Part shown: in pieces, positions 33,567-43,127 of the stretch
How positions within the stretch are numbered: position 1 is the first letter of the stretch
Layout: each line of letters begins with the position of its first letter
Source: Halalkalibacter alkalisediminis
GTDB taxonomy: Bacteria > Bacillota > Bacilli > Bacillales > Bacillaceae_D
Assembly (NCBI RefSeq): GCF_028610705.1
Contig: NZ_JAQQWT010000022.1
Span: 1-51,746 of the forward strand
Reading direction: 5' to 3'
Length of the DNA stretch: 51,746 bases
The notes under the pieces: model-generated
Databases searched by the model: none
Told to the model about the DNA's origin: nothing
The model's input: the letters and a program-made list of their open reading frames with translations, nothing else
Made by a program: the position numbers and the translations under genes

Positions 33567-36500
33567 TCACTTAACTTTTAAATTTTCAAGTAGTTGACTT
33601 ATGATTTGATTAAACGTTGAAATAATGGAAGACCTTACGTTTACAGCAATGGTTGCCTCGTTAAATTTAATTTGAACGCTTGTACCTGGAGTAATAACAA
33701 TGACCATTGGATAATGAGATGTTTCTCTTCCTTCTATTAAACTCACAGTCAGTTCATCTGTACTCGCTATTGTCATTGGGTAGTTTTCAAAAGCATACAA
33801 TGAATCAAACAAATGCTCTTGTGAATTCGCCCATTCCTGAATTTTAGATAAAGGTGTATTTTCAAAGGCACTTACTTCTAATAGCTCGCTTTGTACTTCT
33901 TTCATTAGCTCTTTATACGTCGACTCTTGATCCACTGTCTTTATAAAAGGGATCGTATTAATAAATGGTCCAACCATCGTATCAATCCCTTGAATTGGAA
34001 TATTTCTTCCTGAAGTCACTACACCACAACAGACCGTATCTCTTCCTTTTAACTCGCTCAAGGTTGCAAGCCAAATCGTTAAGAAAAAAGTATTGGCAGT
34101 AATCTTGTTTTCCTGACAGTATCGTTGAACCAACATAGAGAGTTCATGATCTAATTTTTTCGTATATACGTACTCAACGTAATTGTCACCTGTAAACGAT
34201 TCTAGTGAGGAAGTAGCGCTTTGTAATTGTTGAAGCTTTACGTTCCAATAATCTTTCAGTTGATTCTGCTCCATATACCTTTTCATGTATTCAACGTACA
34301 ATTTGAAAGGTACATCTACTGCTGAAAGTGATACTTTGGCATGATAGAAATCGAAAATTTCGTTAATTACCATTGAATAGCTCCAACCATCCATAATAAT
34401 ATGGTGGAATGTCCATATTAATTGGTATTGTTGCTGGGCAGACTTAACGATTAAGAAACGGTTGATTCGATTGCTCTCAATATCAATTTTTTTGTACTGA
34501 CTCTCCATCCATTGTTCTAGATTTAAATGCGAATTCCATAAATCGACATAGTCGATTTCAATATCCACAGAGTGCAATAAAAATTGTTGAAAGTGCCCCT
34601 TCTTGTCGGAATGGAATTGGGTCTTAAAAATATCATGCTTTAACATTGTTTTCGTTATGGCATTCTTTAGTTTTTCAATATTCAATTGACCATCTAAGCC
34701 AAAGCTAAGCTGTACGGTATACTGGCTACTATCACTATCAAATAAACTATGGTATAACATTCCTTTTTGGGTCGCTGTTAAGTCATACACATCTATAATT
34801 TGGGAATCAGGTATTGGAAAGTCCAATGTCACTTCAGCTGATCCATTCTGCTCGGTCTTTTCTCTTAAACTATAAAGTAATTTTGGCAATTGGATCTTCA
34901 CATAGTTTTCAAAGTCCTCTTGGACAAAATATCGGTTGTAATTGACTCTTACTTCCTGTTGATCATCAACAAGCAATAATTCAATATCTATTTCATGCTC
35001 AGTATAGGAGTTCTCTTGAATATCCTGTTCACTGAAAAAATGGATCTCTGTCGCAAACATATTCTTGCTTTTATGAAATTTCCCTAAGTTATTGAAGCTA
35101 AGGATCGGTTTATTCAGTCCAGTCAATTGATCCTTTAATATGCCATAATCAATACCTTTATTTGGCATAGTTCTTAACTTTTTTCTTATGTTAAAAATAG
35201 TATCGGACAAGGAATCCTTCTTTTCTAAATAGATGGGATACATAGTTGTAAACCACCCTACGGTTCTAGATAAATCAACATCATCAAACAATTCTTCACG
35301 GCCATGGCCTTCTAGTGTAAAGTGGACATCTGTTTTATTGAAATACTCACCAAGCAATGTTGTAAAAACAGCTAGATAGACTTCATCAACCGTTACGTTA
35401 TATGCCTTTGTTATTTCGTTATAAATCGCATGAGTTACTTCTTGATTTAATGTTAAAGCAAAGGATTCCCCTGCATAATCAGTTGTAGTCTTCACCAACA
35501 AATGGTCATACTTCTTGCTGCATTCATCCACCCAATATTTCTCAATATTTTCTGGGATTCGTTCCTTATACTCAGCTAATTTATTGGCCCACTTTTTAAA
35601 TGATGTTGTTTTGGAAGAAAGCCGTTGTTCCTCATTATTCAGGGCTTGCATATAGAGCTGATCAAAGTCTTCTAGTAGAATTCTCCAAGAAACACCATCC
35701 ACAATTAAATGGTGAACGATCCAGATGATTGTATGCTCATCTTCACTCGTCTTAAGGCAAACTACTCTCATTAGTGGTCCGTTTATAATATTAATTCCTT
35801 TTTGAGCGATCTTTTCTAGCTGAGAGATTTCTTGTTGGAGTTGCACCTCACGAAGGTTAGAGTGATCGAGGTATACAGCCTGCCAAAATGCTTGGTGTTT
35901 CTCAGCTCTTTCCACTGTTGAAAATTCTTCACTCGCGGTAAATCTTGTTCTAAAGGCATCATGATGCTTTACAAGCTGGGCAACAATCTGATTAAGTCTG
36001 TTTTCATTCATAGCTGGATAGCCTTTTAACGTAACAGATTGATTCCAGTGGTTATAATTGTTAATATTTTGAGAAAAGAACCACTTTTGGATCGGGGTTA
36101 GCGGTGCCTGTCCATATACGTCTGATTCAGTTATTTCGTTGTCGTTCCTCCATTCCACAACCTTAGCAATTTCTTCAATGCATTGTTTCTCAAATATATC
36201 TTTAGATGTAATGAAAAGATGTTCTTTTTTGGCAAGGGCACAAATTTGGATACTTAGAATAGAGTCCCCACCACATTCAAAGAAATTATCAGATATGGTA
36301 ATATTCTCTTTGTTTAAGACGTATTCCCATATTTCTAATAATTTCTGTTCAATTATATTCATTGCTTTCTCTTTAGGTGTTCGTTCACGATGTGATTTTA
36401 GATCGGATAGGCTTCTCATATCCACCTTTCCATTTGTTGTAAGCGGAAATGAATCCAACCTAATAAAAGAAGAAGGAATCATATATTGAGGCAAGTGCTT

Positions 36501-39500
36501 ATTCATATGTTCATGGATGTCAGCTTCGGCCATCTCATTGTCTGAAATAAAATAGGCTATAATAAGCTTTGACTGTGCTTGATCCTTAGTTGTAACTATG
36601 CAATCCTTTATTCCATCAAACTTTTTTAGTACTGCATTGATTTCACCTAATTCAATTCGATAGCCTCTAATTTTCACTTGGTCATCTGCTCTTCCTATAA
36701 ATAGCAAATCTCCATCCTCAGTAAACTTAACTAAATCCCCAGTTTTATACAGTTTTTTAGTTGGATTAAATGGGTTTGGGACAAAGCTTTCTACGTTCTT
36801 TTCCGGATTATTAATATAACCTCGTGCAATTCCTTGACCTCCGATATACAGTTCTCCAACTTGTCCCTTAGGAGTCAACTTCATCATTGAATTAAATACA
36901 TATGTCTCTACATTCAAAATGGGTTTTCCAATCGGAATCACCGTATTATCTCCTGGACGAACTTTATGGGCGGTTGAAACAACCGTTCCTTCTGTCGGAC
37001 CATAGTTATTATATAAATTAAAATTTAATTGATTAGGGATCGTTTTCAAACGGTCACCACCAGTAAGAATGCTCCTAATCGAATCTGGGAATTTCATTTC
37101 ATTAATAAATAATTGCTCAAGAAGTCCTGTAGAAAAAAATGCGATTGAAACCTTTTCATTTTCCAATTTTTCCGAAAGTACTTCGACATCAAGTAAATCA
37201 TAGTAATCTAATATCACAAGCTTATTGCCATTAGTTAAGTAAGGGAACATTTCCCATATCGAGGCATCAAAAGAAGCACTCGAAATAAGTAAGGCTGCAT
37301 CTCCCTCTGTAACGGAGTAGTAATCGATATGCCAATCACATAGATTCGCGAGTCCTCCGTGTTCGATCATTACTCCCTTAGGTTTTCCCGTTGTTCCCGA
37401 AGTGTAAATAACATAAGCTAAATTCGTCTTGAAAAGTCTTCGTGCCTGGAACTCATTAGCTTCACCTAGATTAATAATTTCGTCAATGGCGATAAGTTTC
37501 TTATCATCTCCTGGATAAGTAAGTTCTCCATTATTAGTTAAGCAATACACAATTTCAGAATCGTCAATCATATGAATGAGTCGCTCTTCTGGTTGTGAAG
37601 GGTCTAGCGGGACATAGCCAGCTCCTACTTTCATAATGGCTAAAATAGACGCTATCATCGTTATAGAACGTTCCATAAAAACACCGATTTTGTCTTCCTC
37701 ACATACCCCGTTCTGATGTAGATAAGTAGCAATCTCATTAGCCCTTTTATTTAGTTCTCGGTACGTTAATTGCTCTTCTCCATGAACGACTGCTACGTCC
37801 TCAGGCCTACTCCTCGCCTGTCGTTCAAAACGGGACACTACATCCTCGAACTTCCTCTCTTCACCTTCATTATGACCTCTGTTACTAATCGCTAGTGTTA
37901 ATGTTTCTTGTAATTGTGCTGGTTCTATGTATGATAAGTTTTTTAATTGAGTTTCTTCTTCACTAGTAATTTCATGTAACCAGTGTTCGAAATTATTAGC
38001 CATTTTCTGAATGGTTGATTTATTAAATAATGATTGGTTATATTCAAAGGAAATCACCAACTCCTCATTGATTTGTTCTGCTTGTACAACTAAGTCAAAA
38101 ATCGCTTTATATGAATTGACCTGTCTCGGTTGTAATTGAACGGTTTCGTACGTTAATTTTTCCTTTTCGTTATTTTGTAAAACAAATACTGTATCGAATA
38201 ATGGTGTCGAATAAATCGAGCGATCCTGTGCATGTGCAGCGTACTTCATTATTTGTTCAATCGGTAAGTTTTGGTGATCAAACACATTTGTGATATTCTT
38301 AATGTTTCTTCTTAACACGTCTGTAAATGATTCTTCTTGATAGATGTGTAATTTAAAAGGTAATGTATTTACGAAATAGCCTATTAACTGCTCTATATCA
38401 GCATGATTTCTTTTGGCTAATGGACTTCCTACTACAATCTCTTCCTTATCAAAATAGACAGATAAAAACGTTTGATAGGCAGATAGCAAACTCATAAACA
38501 AAGTCGATTTTGTCTTTAGATTAATCTCTTCTAATTTCGTTTGAATGGCATTGGGTACAGAAAAACGAATAATATCTGAATCATTTTTACTAGCTGCTGT
38601 CTTCGGATAATCATATGGTAATAATGATTCCTTTCTCATTGTGGAAATTTCTCTACTCCAAAATTGTTGATCCTTCTCACTTATATAGGTTGGTGATGTT
38701 TTTTGCCAGTAAGCATAATCACCATATTGAATCTTTTCTTCACAATGGGCAGGCTGATTCTCACTATTAAGATTGTCATACATAGTAAACCAAGTGTTAA
38801 TCAGTAAAGGAATTGACCAACCATCGAATATAATATGATGGAAGTTACAAATCAATTGATACTCCAAGTCACTCTTCTTCGCTAGAGTAATCGATAATAA
38901 CGATCCATTTTCGATATCAAATTGTCTAGTTGTTTCTTGTTTCACGAATTCTTCTACCTTTTCTGCTTGCTCTTTGGCAGTATTGCTTGAAAGATCAACA
39001 AAGGTAAAGTGATGATAGATTGTCTCATCATATACTAATGTCCCTTTTCCTCCTTGCTCTCTAATGGTACTTTTTAATATTTGATGCAAATTACCCATTT
39101 TATTAAACGAGTTCTCCAGGGCCTTCCTATCAATTTCTCCTGTTATATCATAGGAAAATACAATATTATACAGAGACTTATCTTCATTTGTATGGTAAAT
39201 GAACCATAAATTCTCTTGTTCATATGTAAGGGGGTATTCATTCCTTTTCTTTATTTCAATAGGGTGATACTCTTGCATCTCTTTTTTCTTTAATCGTACT
39301 TCTATCATGCTCGTTAATTTTAGAATCGTATCATTTTCTAGCATCTCTAATGGAGCAAGCTCAATATTGAAAAGGTCTCTCACCTTCACTATTATTTTCA
39401 TTATCGATAATGAATTCATTCCTGATGCCAATAATGACTGTTTATTTGAAATCCCTTCATTGCCTAGAATATCGATAATCACTTTTCTTATTTGTGCGGC

Positions 39501-41033
39501 TAATTGTTCATCTACTACTATTGTTTCGGACGGTGTTGGTTCAATAACTGTTTGTTGAAACTTTGGTAATAATCCCTTATCCAATTTCCCGTTTACGGTT
39601 AATGGAATTTGGTCGATCTTGATAAAGAAACTTGGAATCATATATGCAGGGATCAGGGTACTAACTGCTTCTCGTAAATAACTGGTAGGTAATTCCTCCT
39701 CCGCAACATAATATAAAACCAAATGTAGGTCATCACTAAAGACCGTATCGGTTATAGCAACTGCATTGCTAATTTCCTTAAGTTCATTATATGCGCTCTC
39801 CACCTCACCCAGTTCAATTCTAAAGCCTCTTAACTGGACTTGTTCATCATTTCTTGAGATGTATTGAAGTTCATTATTGTCTAATTGTTTCACTACATCG
39901 CCTGACTTATAATATCGAATATTATCAAACTCTTTAAACTTTTTCTCATTCATTTCTGGATTATTATAATAGCCTATTGAAAGACCTCCTCCTGAAATGT
40001 ACAACTCCCCTTCTCCCCCCTTAGAAACTTCTTCTTCACAATCATTCATAATCTTAAAGTCTAAGTGAGGGAGTACCTTACCAATATTAGTCACACCATT
40101 TTCCACACTACATTTTTTCACTTCTTTAAAAGTAACATGAACCGTCGTTTCTGTTATCCCATACATATTTATTAGTTTTGGTAAGTACTTATTTTCCGGA
40201 GAAAACCACGTAGCTAGTTTTTTAAAGTTTAACGCTTCTCCTCCAAAAATTATGTACTTTAAGTGTAATTCCTGTTGACGCTTTATGAGTTCTGTACTCA
40301 TTTCAAAAAAAGCACTTGGTGTACAATTAAAAATGGTCGTCTTCGTTTGTACCATGAGATCAACAAATGAAATTGGACTCCTACTTTCTTCAAAGGAAAC
40401 GACGATCACTTCACCACCATAGAGCCAAGCCCCCCACATTTCCCATACCGAAAAATCAAAGGCATATGAGTGAAAAAAAGTCCACTTATCTTGGTGGTCG
40501 AAATCAAATAAACTCTCACACCCTGAAAATAAACTCATCACATTTCCATGGGTTACACAAACTCCTTTTGGGTCTCCAGTCGAACCAGATGTGAAAATGA
40601 TATAAGCAGGGTTTTTTGGGTCGATGGATATATTTAGATTGTTGCCCTCAAATTGTGTTGATCCGTCAATGACTTGAGCACTCGTCACATGTTGACAATT
40701 TTCGGATGTTTCTTCGTCTGTAATCAGTAATTTCAACTCTGAGTTCTTAATAATATGTTTAACTCTTTTAGCTGGGCTTTTTGGGTCAATTGGAACATAG
40801 GTAACGCCTAATTTAAACAAGGCTAAGATGAAAAATAAAACATATTCCGATTTTTCAATATAAATCCCTACATTATCACCTTTTTGTATTCCCTGATTTT
40901 GTAAGTACTGTGCAAACCGATTTGCTAATATATTCGTTTCTTTATAAGAAAATTGTCTATCTTTATTTCTTACTGCAACTTTATCCCCATGCTTTTTTGC
41001 ACTTTCTTCAAACAAATATACCAACGATTTCAT
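33567..41033 (-). CDS. NRPS1: A-T-C-A-T-E-C, initiation with Thr then Leu
   Basis: The 2488 residues are A1 (1-490), T1 (about 505-582, Ser541 in the unusual ASGMNSLS), C2 (about 598-1035; HHIIFDG at 732-738), A2 (about 1060-1545; YTSGTTGKPKG), T2 (Ser1591 in ECGGDS), E (about 1643-2070; HHLIVDG at 1774-1780, EGHGREELF, RTVGWFTTMYP) and C3 (about 2075-2488; YDLTATQKGMLYHS, HHIIMDG). Hand-read codes are D-F-W-N-I-G-M-V-H-K for A1, the known Thr code, and D-A-W-F-L-G-N-V-V-K for A2, a known Leu code. There is no starter C domain, so the peptide should start with a free Thr amine. AAGGGGGAAA precedes the ATG. Confidence 0.94.
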   Translation of the reverse strand: MKSLVYLFEESAKKHGDKVAVRNKDRQFSYKETNILANRFAQYLQNQGIQKGDNVGIYIEKSEYVLFFILALFKLGVTYVPIDPKSPAKRVKHIIKNSELKLLITDEETSENCQHVTSAQVIDGSTQFEGNNLNISIDPKNPAYIIFTSGSTGDPKGVCVTHGNVMSLFSGCESLFDFDHQDKWTFFHSYAFDFSVWEMWGAWLYGGEVIVVSFEESRSPISFVDLMVQTKTTIFNCTPSAFFEMSTELIKRQQELHLKYIIFGGEALNFKKLATWFSPENKYLPKLINMYGITETTVHVTFKEVKKCSVENGVTNIGKVLPHLDFKIMNDCEEEVSKGGEGELYISGGGLSIGYYNNPEMNEKKFKEFDNIRYYKSGDVVKQLDNNELQYISRNDEQVQLRGFRIELGEVESAYNELKEISNAVAITDTVFSDDLHLVLYYVAEEELPTSYLREAVSTLIPAYMIPSFFIKIDQIPLTVNGKLDKGLLPKFQQTVIEPTPSETIVVDEQLAAQIRKVIIDILGNEGISNKQSLLASGMNSLSIMKIIVKVRDLFNIELAPLEMLENDTILKLTSMIEVRLKKKEMQEYHPIEIKKRNEYPLTYEQENLWFIYHTNEDKSLYNIVFSYDITGEIDRKALENSFNKMGNLHQILKSTIREQGGKGTLVYDETIYHHFTFVDLSSNTAKEQAEKVEEFVKQETTRQFDIENGSLLSITLAKKSDLEYQLICNFHHIIFDGWSIPLLINTWFTMYDNLNSENQPAHCEEKIQYGDYAYWQKTSPTYISEKDQQFWSREISTMRKESLLPYDYPKTAASKNDSDIIRFSVPNAIQTKLEEINLKTKSTLFMSLLSAYQTFLSVYFDKEEIVVGSPLAKRNHADIEQLIGYFVNTLPFKLHIYQEESFTDVLRRNIKNITNVFDHQNLPIEQIMKYAAHAQDRSIYSTPLFDTVFVLQNNEKEKLTYETVQLQPRQVNSYKAIFDLVVQAEQINEELVISFEYNQSLFNKSTIQKMANNFEHWLHEITSEEETQLKNLSYIEPAQLQETLTLAISNRGHNEGEERKFEDVVSRFERQARSRPEDVAVVHGEEQLTYRELNKRANEIATYLHQNGVCEEDKIGVFMERSITMIASILAIMKVGAGYVPLDPSQPEERLIHMIDDSEIVYCLTNNGELTYPGDDKKLIAIDEIINLGEANEFQARRLFKTNLAYVIYTSGTTGKPKGVMIEHGGLANLCDWHIDYYSVTEGDAALLISSASFDASIWEMFPYLTNGNKLVILDYYDLLDVEVLSEKLENEKVSIAFFSTGLLEQLFINEMKFPDSIRSILTGGDRLKTIPNQLNFNLYNNYGPTEGTVVSTAHKVRPGDNTVIPIGKPILNVETYVFNSMMKLTPKGQVGELYIGGQGIARGYINNPEKNVESFVPNPFNPTKKLYKTGDLVKFTEDGDLLFIGRADDQVKIRGYRIELGEINAVLKKFDGIKDCIVTTKDQAQSKLIIAYFISDNEMAEADIHEHMNKHLPQYMIPSSFIRLDSFPLTTNGKVDMRSLSDLKSHRERTPKEKAMNIIEQKLLEIWEYVLNKENITISDNFFECGGDSILSIQICALAKKEHLFITSKDIFEKQCIEEIAKVVEWRNDNEITESDVYGQAPLTPIQKWFFSQNINNYNHWNQSVTLKGYPAMNENRLNQIVAQLVKHHDAFRTRFTASEEFSTVERAEKHQAFWQAVYLDHSNLREVQLQQEISQLEKIAQKGINIINGPLMRVVCLKTSEDEHTIIWIVHHLIVDGVSWRILLEDFDQLYMQALNNEEQRLSSKTTSFKKWANKLAEYKERIPENIEKYWVDECSKKYDHLLVKTTTDYAGESFALTLNQEVTHAIYNEITKAYNVTVDEVYLAVFTTLLGEYFNKTDVHFTLEGHGREELFDDVDLSRTVGWFTTMYPIYLEKKDSLSDTIFNIRKKLRTMPNKGIDYGILKDQLTGLNKPILSFNNLGKFHKSKNMFATEIHFFSEQDIQENSYTEHEIDIELLLVDDQQEVRVNYNRYFVQEDFENYVKIQLPKLLYSLREKTEQNGSAEVTLDFPIPDSQIIDVYDLTATQKGMLYHSLFDSDSSQYTVQLSFGLDGQLNIEKLKNAITKTMLKHDIFKTQFHSDKKGHFQQFLLHSVDIEIDYVDLWNSHLNLEQWMESQYKKIDIESNRINRFLIVKSAQQQYQLIWTFHHIIMDGWSYSMVINEIFDFYHAKVSLSAVDVPFKLYVEYMKRYMEQNQLKDYWNVKLQQLQSATSSLESFTGDNYVEYVYTKKLDHELSMLVQRYCQENKITANTFFLTIWLATLSELKGRDTVCCGVVTSGRNIPIQGIDTMVGPFINTIPFIKTVDQESTYKELMKEVQSELLEVSAFENTPLSKIQEWANSQEHLFDSLYAFENYPMTIASTDELTVSLIEGRETSHYPMVIVITPGTSVQIKFNEATIAVNVRSSIISTFNQIISQLLENLKVK

Positions 41034-41051
41034 AGTCGTGTTTCCCCCTTG

Positions 41052-41699
41052 TTACTTTAAATATGTTCCTGATGTTACCGTCAACATATGAAACACTAGA
41101 GAAATTAACGCGATAATAAGTGTAATGATAATCGCATTTCTTCTTTTTATTTTTGCTACTTTTTCTAAGGAAAGACTAAATACAATAAGACTAGCAATAT
41201 AGAATAACTCAAATTCAGCCATAAAGGTGTGTAATGTAGAATTTTGATCATGAACAAGTAGAGCTAAACTAGTAAATGTAGTTTCTTTCGCACTGACTAA
41301 AAGCGCAATGATTGCATTGACACCAGAGCCAATGACGATCAATATCCCGGCATTGACAACCGATTTCATAATACCTTTTACGTTTACGGGTTTCTCTTTT
41401 AACATAAATGCCAGTAGTATTACGATAAGGGTTTGAACAATAAACGTAAAAAATAATCCTAACGATCCCATAGCAATCGTCATACTAATAAAACCGATGA
41501 CACCTAGCTCTGACATTGAAACGCCATTTAATACATCCATTCCTTTTTGTTCCGCAGAGTATAATAATAAAGTCGTTTCAATGCCCGCTATGAGGCTAAG
41601 TAGTACTAAAGCAATAATTAACTTACTAAATTTGTCCTCTTTTTTATAAAGATGATTAGTTAAATTTTTTTTGTTTCGTACTTCCCTTTTCAGTTCCAT
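41052..41699 (-). CDS. Yip1-like membrane protein in the NRPS operon
   Basis: The 215-residue protein has a basic cytoplasmic start (about 1-25) and five or six membrane helices, the first around IIALVLLSLIAGIETTLLLY. It has the general look of bacterial Yip1/YIP1-like proteins, including the small-residue-rich helix GSGVNAIIALLVSA. It sits 12 bp after the Sfp gene and 18 bp before NRPS1, inside the operon, so a role in export, membrane tethering of the synthetases or self-protection is possible. None of these can be shown from sequence. AGGGAG precedes the ATG. Confidence 0.6.
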   Translation of the reverse strand: MELKREVRNKKNLTNHLYKKEDKFSKLIIALVLLSLIAGIETTLLLYSAEQKGMDVLNGVSMSELGVIGFISMTIAMGSLGLFFTFIVQTLIVILLAFMLKEKPVNVKGIMKSVVNAGILIVIGSGVNAIIALLVSAKETTFTSLALLVHDQNSTLHTFMAEFELFYIASLIVFSLSLEKVAKIKRRNAIIITLIIALISLVFHMLTVTSGTYLK

Positions 41700-41711
41700 T
41701 CGTAATCTCCC

Positions 41712-42398
41712 TTATCCGTTTACTTTTGTAGAATTAATTGGAAACGTAACACTTCGTATCTGGTCTTCTCTAAGCACAACCTTACACTGATATTGCGTAA
41801 AATGACTAAAAAACAATAAAATGCCCTCATGGTCAACCTCAAACCTCGAAATTTCAAAAATTTGTAGTGGTGTGGTTAATCCTGTTTTTAATATTTTTGA
41901 TAGACTTTCTTTGGCACTAAAAAGAATTTCCTTACTTAAGAAGCTACTCCCCTGAATCATCTCTCTTTCGTGCTCAGTTAAATATTCTTCTAAAAACGGA
42001 GAATCCTCTTTTGTTCTTTGTTCAACATCGATACCCATTGGATGCAACTGATCAAATACGACGATTCCAATTGTTTTTGAGGTATGGGATATCGAAATGC
42101 CGACATTAACCGGCAGAAACCTATTTCCGATAACGACGGGCTGTCCGAACACACCTTTTAGAAGAGAAATTTGTTTTATTTCATTTAAACCAATATCTAA
42201 AAATTTCATGATAGAAAATTTTGCACAATATAAACTTTTCTTTGCTTCTGAATTTTTTTTTACAGTTAGTGAATCTAAATAACTACGTTCTTCCTCACTA
42301 AATATCCCATCTACATCGTTTAAATTTAATAAGTCTGCCTCATAAAACATGGTGAAGGCTTTGTAAGTATTGCACTTATTCATAAAATATTCGATCAA
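41712..42398 (-). CDS. Sfp-type 4'-phosphopantetheinyl transferase
   Basis: The 228-residue enzyme should transfer phosphopantetheine from CoA to the serines of the seven or eight active carrier domains downstream. Markers are NVGISISHTSKTIGIVVF, the metal-binding MGIDVEQRT (Asp-x-Glu) and FSAKESLSKIL (the W/FSxKEAxxK motif). It is the first gene of the operon. TTG at 42398 follows GGGAGG at seven bases, so I accept it; ATG at 42383 is the alternative and would remove five residues. A dedicated transferase suggests the cluster carries its own activation. Confidence 0.92.
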   Translation of the reverse strand: MIEYFMNKCNTYKAFTMFYEADLLNLNDVDGIFSEEERSYLDSLTVKKNSEAKKSLYCAKFSIMKFLDIGLNEIKQISLLKGVFGQPVVIGNRFLPVNVGISISHTSKTIGIVVFDQLHPMGIDVEQRTKEDSPFLEEYLTEHEREMIQGSSFLSKEILFSAKESLSKILKTGLTTPLQIFEISRFEVDHEGILLFFSHFTQYQCKVVLREDQIRSVTFPINSTKVNG

Positions 42399-42718
42399 TC
42401 TCCCCCCTCCCTTTTTACTAAATTAACAATAATGATCTACCTTTTTACCGATATAATTTTATTTATTTTAATTATTTTTTTACTACATTGGCCAAAAACA
42501 TTATCATTATCATTATTGATAATACCTTACCATAACAAATATGTAAGGTCTATTAAATTTTTGTAAAATTATAGGTTGTTTAATTGTTTTTGGTTGATTT
42601 ATAGTTTTATTTACTTATATCTAAAGCCTTAACACAAAAGTATTTTACTCGTTTAGTTAAGAAAAATTTTATTTTTAAAATTTCTTTTAAAAATTTAAAT
42701 AGATTTCAAATTTTTATA
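42399..42718. promoter_or_regulatory. Upstream region of the NRPS operon with a TGATAAT palindrome
   Basis: Very AT-rich. ATTATCA (42506-42512) and TGATAAT (42517-42523) form a palindrome with a 4-base centre TTAT, about 108 bp before the Sfp start. The same arms and the same centre occur at 47392-47415 before the ABC operon. I infer an operator shared by the two. No clear -35/-10 pair can be fixed by eye. Confidence 0.5.
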
Positions 42719-42759
42719 TAAAAAAAAGCCTATTCAATTTGATCATTGAATATGGCTTT
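42719..42759 (-). terminator. Terminator after OrfA and the ABC operon
   Basis: AAAGCC-TATTCAAT (42725-42738) and ATTGAATATGGCTTT (42745-42759) pair with one bulge. On the minus strand seven T follow. It separates the ABC/OrfA transcript from the NRPS operon. Confidence 0.85.
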
Positions 42760-42788
42760 CTCCTATTATTTAAAATAGATTAGGTCAC

Positions 42789-43079
42789 CTATTTAATTTC
42801 TTTCACCAAAATATGCATTGCTTTTTTAAGTATTTCATTTTCCTCTTTGAGGCTTTCAATAATTTGGTCTTGATCATTTGTCATGTTTGTTCCTGAATAA
42901 ACAATGCTCCCGTCTACTTTATAGCCTTCCTTATTTTTTTCTTTATAGGTGTTAACCCAGTTACGTAGAGTTTGTAATGACACATTTATCTCTTCAGACA
43001 GTTCTTTTGTCTTCCTACCTTCCTCTACCACTAACCGTGCAACGTGCATCTTAAATTCTTTATCATGATGCTTCCCCAT
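42789..43079 (-). CDS. IS3-type transposase OrfA, without OrfB
   Basis: I choose ATG 43079 (MGKHHDKEFKMHVARLVVEE) since AAGGAG lies nine bases upstream; a longer frame to 43118 has no ribosome site. The 96-residue protein has an N-terminal helix-turn-helix (RKTKELSEEINVSLQTLRNW) and a C-terminal leucine-zipper-like helix (IIESLKEENEILKKAMHILV), the standard OrfA layout of IS3/IS150 elements. No integrase-type OrfB and no obvious terminal repeats follow; a terminator comes 30 bp after the stop. It is either a relic of an insertion or a retained DNA-binding protein. Confidence 0.8.
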   Translation of the reverse strand: MGKHHDKEFKMHVARLVVEEGRKTKELSEEINVSLQTLRNWVNTYKEKNKEGYKVDGSIVYSGTNMTNDQDQIIESLKEENEILKKAMHILVKEIK

Positions 43080-43127
43080 AGGTAGATGCTCCTTTCTTGT
43101 ACCTTTAATGATTTTCAAGTAAATCTT

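Noticed and set aside
21311-40594. Many plus-strand open frames of 60-116 codons opposite the NRPS genes
   Set aside because: They lie antisense to conserved catalytic domains, lack ribosome sites and have no protein-like conservation. They are shadows of the minus-strand coding sequence.
42506-42523. Classical Fur box with siderophore function for the NRPS
   Set aside because: The half-sites are arranged as ATTATCA-TTAT-TGATAAT, not the usual TGATAATnATTATCA, and the cluster has no catechol, hydroxamate or siderophore transport genes. Fur remains an alternative, not the preferred reading.
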